From NCBI GenBank assembly GCA_017386805.1, contig JAFOGM010000111.1:1-9413 (forward strand): DNA of 9,413 nucleotides, in the 5' to 3' direction. A program made the translations under genes and the position numbers. Shown piece by piece: positions 6,174-9,413 of the stretch (position 1 is the first letter of the stretch; every line of letters starts with the position of its first letter). The notes beneath the pieces were generated by a model. That model was not told the origin of the DNA. It ran no database searches and was given only the letters and a program-made list of their open reading frames with translations. This stretch comes from Bacillota bacterium. GTDB taxonomy: Bacteria; Bacillota; Clostridia; Peptostreptococcales; Anaerovoracaceae.

Positions 6174-7301
6174 TTATTTGCGAATTCCTGCTAACTGACC
6201 GAACACATCACAAACCAGCTTGATGTGAGTATCCGGGAAGTCAAACTTCACAGTGTGGATGGCCGGAGTATCCTTACCGTTACCTACGATGAAGTAAGCA
6301 CCGGGGGTATTCTTCATGAAGTGACCGAAGTCTTCCGAGCCTCTCTGGAAATCTTCACGCTGGAACCAGGGCTGTCCGATGGCATCACAAGCAGCCTTCA
6401 CCTTATCCACGCATTCCGGCCAGCTTCTGGTTTCCGGGAACACGTCGTGGTAGATAAAGCCTACGCCCAGGCCATATTCCTTAGCCCGTTCGATTGCCAT
6501 ATCCTCGATGATCTGCTGCAGCTTTTCCAGTTCCGGTCCGTTCTGCGCTCTCAGAGTCATCAGCAGCTTACCCTTTGCAGCAGCGCAGCCGAAGGCTCTT
6601 TCGCCAACGTCGATCTGTACGACAGTGCAAAGAACTAAGCCTTCCCACTTTTCGGGAGCGATCAGTTCCGGAATGGCCTGAACGATGCTGCAAACCGCCA
6701 GCGACGGATTCTTTCCGTGTTCCGGCTGGCTTGCGTGAGCAGGAACGCCGTCGAAGATGATTTCCATCCCTTCAGATGCGCAGTTATTGATTCCGGGCTT
6801 TACCACCACCAGGTCTTTATCAAAACCGGCAGAGTTATGAGCACCGTAAACTTCGTCCACCTTTTCTTCTTCCATAACTACGGAACAAGGTTCACCGCCG
6901 GCACCGATTTCTTCCGCATGCTGGAACACGAAGATGATGTTGTTATCTGCACCGTGTTCGTGTACATCCGCAGCAAATCCTGCCAGCCAAGCTGCATGGC
7001 CGTCGTGACCGCACTTGTGACCTACACCGGGATTCACGGACTTCCAGGGAGCATCAATGTCATCTTCCACCGGGATCGCGTCAAAATCTGCACGGAAGGC
7101 TAAGGTCTTTGCTTCCGGATTGTCGCTTCTGTAAGCTGCATAGAACCATAAGCCACGATCGTGGATTTCCAGGCTGGGTGCGTTTTCAGCGACGAATTCC
7201 ATCAGTTTTTTCTTGGTTTCCACCTCTTCACAGGACAGTTCCGGGTGCTGATGGAGCCAATGTCTTAATTCTACAGTTTTCTGGTATAAAGCTTCGTTCA
7301 T
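6174..7301 (-). CDS. M20-family amidohydrolase, paralog 2 (375 aa)
   Basis: This is an M20 amidohydrolase of the same type as its downstream neighbour and the full-length member of the pair. Motifs: LHQHPELS (16-23); FRADFDAIP (69-77); a complete loop followed by GHKCGHDGH (Cys97, His99); FQHAEEIGAGGE (Glu130/Glu131); YGAHNS (His155); HASQPEHGKNP in the lid domain; and the last metal His349 in PAIHT. The C-terminal LAGIRK is shared with paralog 1. The expected reaction is hydrolysis of an N-acyl amino acid or another amide; the substrate is not visible. The ATG at 7301 has AAAGGA seven bases upstream. It is the first intact gene after the promoter at 7358-7386 and so probably leads the operon. 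The tandem copies suggest a local duplication followed by divergence. Confidence 0.92.
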   Translation of the reverse strand: MNEALYQKTVELRHWLHQHPELSCEEVETKKKLMEFVAENAPSLEIHDRGLWFYAAYRSDNPEAKTLAFRADFDAIPVEDDIDAPWKSVNPGVGHKCGHDGHAAWLAGFAADVHEHGADNNIIFVFQHAEEIGAGGEPCSVVMEEEKVDEVYGAHNSAGFDKDLVVVKPGINNCASEGMEIIFDGVPAHASQPEHGKNPSLAVCSIVQAIPELIAPEKWEGLVLCTVVQIDVGERAFGCAAAKGKLLMTLRAQNGPELEKLQQIIEDMAIERAKEYGLGVGFIYHDVFPETRSWPECVDKVKAACDAIGQPWFQREDFQRGSEDFGHFMKNTPGAYFIVGNGKDTPAIHTVKFDFPDTHIKLVCDVFGQLAGIRK

Positions 7302-7316
7302 AAGTCGTTCCTTTCC

Positions 7317-7339
7317 CGCCGTCTCCGCGCCGGAGGGCG
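7317..7339 (-). other. Small hairpin in the leader of the M20 operon
   Basis: CTCCG-CGC-CGGAG, extended by CGCC/GGCG, sits between the promoter and the ribosome site of the first M20 gene. No T-run follows, so it is not a terminator. It may affect message stability or translation. It is too short and simple to match a known riboswitch. Confidence 0.3.
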
Positions 7340-7357
7340 TTTCCGTATACTACTTTT

Positions 7358-7386
7358 ATTTTATACGTTTCAAGGACATTTGTAAA
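7358..7386 (-). promoter_or_regulatory. Promoter of the M20 / dehydrogenase / amidohydrolase cluster
   Basis: TTTACA (7381-7386) and TAAAAT (7358-7363) are spaced by 17 bases on the minus strand, about 60 bases upstream of the first M20 ATG. An alternative pair, TTGAAA and TATACG, lies a little downstream. The surrounding gap 7302-7415 is AT-rich and holds no gene. Confidence 0.55.
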
Positions 7387-7415
7387 ATGCAGATAATTGA
7401 ATGTTTCGATAAATT

Positions 7416-7751
7416 TTATTCACAAGCTTCTGCAAAAGCCTTTCCAGCCTCTCGCACCGCCGGCAGCATGTAGCCCTTATTGAACTGGATCACCGGGATG
7501 CGATCGACTGCTGCCATCTCCATGTGATTCAACGCTTCCTCCATGTTGTGAAGGCAGTACACCGCACCGCGGCCGGTACCTCCTGCACAACCGACTAACA
7601 GCACTTTCTTTCCCACCATGGTACGGCCAAAACCGGTTTCGCAGCGTCTCATACGGTCCACAAAAGCCTTCATGCATTCGGCCATATCATGCCAGTAAAC
7701 CGCGGTCACCAGTACCACACCATCGGCGTCCTTCACAGACTGATACAGTTC
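7416..7751 (-). pseudogene. Flavodoxin-family (FMN reductase-like) gene, 3' fragment split by IS-B
   Basis: About 111 C-terminal residues of a flavodoxin-fold NAD(P)H-dependent oxidoreductase remain, ending at TAA (7416-7418). Recognisable parts are DADGVVLVTAVYWHDM, where this fold usually has a conserved P-Y segment contacting FMN, then MKAFVDRMRRCE, then GKKVLLVGCAGGTGRGAVYCL. The N-terminal half with the FMN-phosphate loop (usually GSxRxxGN) is absent. The first flank codon is Glu at 7749-7751, directly after the right end of IS-B. The apparent ATG start at 7790 lies inside the IS hairpin and has no function for this family. The 5' half is expected beyond the far end of IS-B, outside the window. 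The remnant has no other lesion, which suggests a recent insertion. It lies upstream of, and in the same direction as, the M20 cluster. Confidence 0.82.
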
Positions 7752-7885
7752 GTGAAGCCTCCCACGACTAAAGTCGCGGGCATCCAACACAGCCTAACGG
7801 CTGTATGTGTCCTTTAGGGACACGGAATGCCTTTCCACCATACAGCTTACACTCAGAGTTATGACAGCTATGCTGTCAACTCCGC
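7752..7885 (-). ncRNA. Predicted omega RNA scaffold of IS-B
   Basis: The 116 bases after the tnpB stop hold a row of hairpins: TGACAGC/GCTGTCA (7862-7868 with 7872-7878, flanked by GAGT/ACTC and spanning the tnpB stop), GTGTCC/GGACAC (7807-7812 with 7818-7823), ACAGCC/GGCTGT (7789-7794 with 7799-7804) and the terminal hairpin (7761-7780). This matches the place and style of a TnpB guide RNA. The guide segment would be 7751 downwards, in the flavodoxin fragment. The 5' end of the RNA is unknown. Confidence 0.6.
7761..7780 (-). repeat. Right-end hairpin of IS-B
   Basis: A 9-position stem with one A-C mismatch and a two-base loop, nine bases from the inferred element end. It differs in sequence from the IS-A hairpins, as expected for a different TnpA lineage. 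Confidence 0.7.
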
Positions 7886-9190
7886 ATGTAAGTTAAGTAA
7901 CGTGGATAAGGTGCAGGTGCTTCTCTTGGAACAGGAAGGTACTTTTGCCTCCATGTCCAACCTTACCGTCTCCGGCAAGGATTTCATGATCTCACGTACA
8001 AAGAATCTCGCACCGATGTTATAGCTGGCGTTCAGATCACAGTGGTACTGCTTCCCGGTCGGGAACACACAGATGGAGTAGTTGTACTTCTCCTCTCCGT
8101 TTTGGAGATAGGTACCGCGGGTGACGCGACCGCTGCCATCGTATGCCAATGCGGATGTTCCCCAGGCATTGACTCTGGAGATCCGCATCCCATGGCGATG
8201 AGCTTTGGTCGTCACGATCGCCTGAACGTTTCTTGCTTTCCATAAGTGGAGCTTCTGTTTCTTGGATCCTCTCTTCTTGCGACTCAGATCCAGGTGCTCG
8301 AACACAATGGTCGTTGCCTCATATCTGAGCGCTGTGGTCATGATAAACTCTGCTGTTTTGGATGCGATATCATCGTTGATCCCCTTGGCAATGGCCCACA
8401 GCCGCGGAGTTCGTCTGGCTCCATGCTGCTGTGCCTTCTTGATGCGGCCGATCGCATGCTTCAGACAGTCGTATTCTCTCGGCAGAGTCAGAAACTCCCG
8501 ACCGAGGATCGTGCCGTCGGAAAGCAGCAAACTGCACACGCAAGAATTGTTGATCCCAAGATCCACTGACAATACCCGTTGCTGCGGTAATGTGGCTTGT
8601 TCCAATTCGACCTTCTCTTCGAAGGCGAACTCCAGGAACCATTCTTTCCCGCGACAGCGGAGTGTCGGAACACACTCTTTGCGGTCGGAACAGTGATGCA
8701 GGATATAATCCACATCGCTTTTCCGGAGATCGATATCGATCCAATCCCAGGTATTGCGGATATAGACTTTGACACTTGCCGTATAAGTACCTGTCCGGAC
8801 AAACATGTTGTCCCGGTACATGGCCGGCATGCTGTCTCCGACACTGGGTTTCCCTGGCTTCTGAAAACCGCTTTCCTCATTGCTTTTGTAAGATGACACC
8901 ATACCCAATGCTTCTGCGATGGCAGCCCTTCTTAGATATGCCGGCATTTTATAAAAGTCAGCATCTGCATCTTTGAAGGAATGCTTTGGTAAAGGATTCT
9001 TCTTTGTGGCAACGGTAAGCTTTTCTACCAGGTTATTTCGTTTCGTTCCTCCAAGATGACCGATGGATTCCCATTCAGTTAAAATAACATCTAAAAACCA
9101 GGAAACTGCTTTTTGATACAGCATCACAGTTGGTTTAAAGATATCGTTATATCTTTTGATCTTAACTCTGTATGCTGTATACAGTATCAT
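7868..9190 (-). CDS. tnpB: TnpB-family protein of IS-B lacking the canonical zinc finger (440 aa)
   Basis: This is a TnpB-type RNA-guided nuclease from a subgroup different from IS-A. The RuvC acidic residues appear intact: LSVDLGINNS (Asp210), TIVFEHLDLS (Glu298) and HCDLNASYNIGARF (Asp385). Where other TnpBs have two CxxC pairs after TSQT, this protein has WGTSALAYDGSGRVTR and then YSICVFPTGKQYHCDLN, leaving only Cys374 and Cys384, so a normal zinc finger cannot form. From memory, this AYDGSG/NGKQY arrangement recurs in Clostridia transposases, so it is likely a real subfamily rather than decay. ATG at 9190 is chosen because AAGGAG lies eight bases upstream and follows the tnpA stop by four bases. 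The longer frame from 9295 would encode a hydrophobic stretch that is only tnpA read in another frame. Length is on the large side for TnpB. No frameshift is seen. Confidence 0.88.
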   Translation of the reverse strand: MILYTAYRVKIKRYNDIFKPTVMLYQKAVSWFLDVILTEWESIGHLGGTKRNNLVEKLTVATKKNPLPKHSFKDADADFYKMPAYLRRAAIAEALGMVSSYKSNEESGFQKPGKPSVGDSMPAMYRDNMFVRTGTYTASVKVYIRNTWDWIDIDLRKSDVDYILHHCSDRKECVPTLRCRGKEWFLEFAFEEKVELEQATLPQQRVLSVDLGINNSCVCSLLLSDGTILGREFLTLPREYDCLKHAIGRIKKAQQHGARRTPRLWAIAKGINDDIASKTAEFIMTTALRYEATTIVFEHLDLSRKKRGSKKQKLHLWKARNVQAIVTTKAHRHGMRISRVNAWGTSALAYDGSGRVTRGTYLQNGEEKYNYSICVFPTGKQYHCDLNASYNIGARFFVREIMKSLPETVRLDMEAKVPSCSKRSTCTLSTLLNLHAELTA

Positions 9191-9194
9191 GATC

Positions 9195-9413
9195 CTAACT
9201 CCTTTCTGTTTGATTTTCGATATACTTGGTGATCTGGTCCATAGTCCGATCGCTGACAGTAGCCACAAAATAAGAAGGATTCCATAAATGACCACCCCAA
9301 AGAGATGATTTTATCTCTGGGTGATGAAGGAACAGCCATCGAGCTGTGTTTCCTTTCATGACTTTGATGGCATCCGATAATCGGAGTTGTGGTTTTGCAT
9401 CTACCAACAGATG
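9195..9413 (-). CDS. tnpA: TnpA Y1 transposase of IS-B, C-terminal part only (cut by window edge)
   Basis: The last 72 residues of an IS200/IS605 TnpA are visible, open to the window edge. The fragment begins HLLVDAKPQ, so its first His is the second His of the HUH motif. It includes the conserved MKGNTARWLF and LWNPSYFVATVSD segments and the nucleophilic tyrosine in TKYIENQ. It ends in TAG four bases before the tnpB start, arranged as an operon. The N-terminal part and start codon are outside the window. No internal stop is seen, so the gene is probably intact. Confidence 0.9.
   Translation of the reverse strand, partial: HLLVDAKPQLRLSDAIKVMKGNTARWLFLHHPEIKSSLWGGHLWNPSYFVATVSDRTMDQITKYIENQTERS

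Larger units (their letters stand above)
7752..9413 (-). mobile_element. IS-B: IS200/IS605-family element, left end outside the window
   Basis: This second IS200/IS605 element has tnpA (partial) and tnpB in the same direction as IS-A but belongs to a clearly different lineage. The right end carries the hairpin CCCACGACT-AA-AGTCGCGGG (7761-7780), a form common at ends of this family, followed on the minus strand by AGGCTTCAC. The boundary at about 7752 is inferred from where the flavodoxin frame begins and may be off by a few bases. The left end, the target motif and the 5' part of tnpA lie beyond 9413. Confidence 0.82.

Noticed and set aside
9191..9295. Hydrophobic N-terminal extension of the IS-B TnpB, which could look like a membrane anchor
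   Set aside because: It overlaps the TnpA coding sequence in a different frame, and the ATG at 9190 has a good ribosome site.

Overview
The window looks like a chromosomal stretch from an anaerobic, probably gut-type member of the Bacillota (Clostridia or a relative). This rests on strong purine-rich Shine-Dalgarno sites, gene content of M20 amidohydrolases, a decarboxylating dehydrogenase and a YtcJ-like amidohydrolase, and IS200/IS605-type elements. The genus cannot be fixed from the sequence. Every convincing gene lies on the minus strand, so transcription runs from high to low coordinates.

Reading in the direction of transcription: the right edge (about 7752 to beyond 9413) is an IS200/IS605 element (IS-B). 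Its tnpA is cut by the window edge. Its TnpB keeps the RuvC acidic triad but has lost the usual four-cysteine zinc finger. The right end of IS-B abuts the C-terminal part of a flavodoxin-family (FMN reductase-like) gene (7416-7751), which it appears to have split. A promoter at 7358-7386 then starts a metabolic cluster: two tandem paralogous M20 amidohydrolases (6174-7301 and 5020-6102), a tartrate/D-malate-type decarboxylating dehydrogenase (3941-5005), and a YtcJ-like amidohydrolase (499-2100) closed by a terminator at 464-487. The likely theme is hydrolysis of N-acylated or amide-linked substrates plus oxidation of a hydroxy-acid. The substrate is unknown.

The cluster is interrupted between the dehydrogenase and the last amidohydrolase by a second, complete IS200/IS605 element (IS-A, inferred 2113-3948) carrying an intact tnpA (HUH and Tyr) and a zinc-finger TnpB. 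Removing it restores a clean junction: target TTAC joined to a TAG stop that overlaps the AGGAGG ribosome site of the next gene. The insertion is therefore mapped to the base, it changed the last residue(s) of the dehydrogenase, and the guide part of the predicted omega RNA would read the amidohydrolase start region.

The low-coordinate end is more AT-rich. It holds an intergenic region with a good promoter and inverted repeats, and a short cysteine-rich hypothetical protein starting at GTG (17-193). No tRNA, rRNA or CRISPR array was seen.
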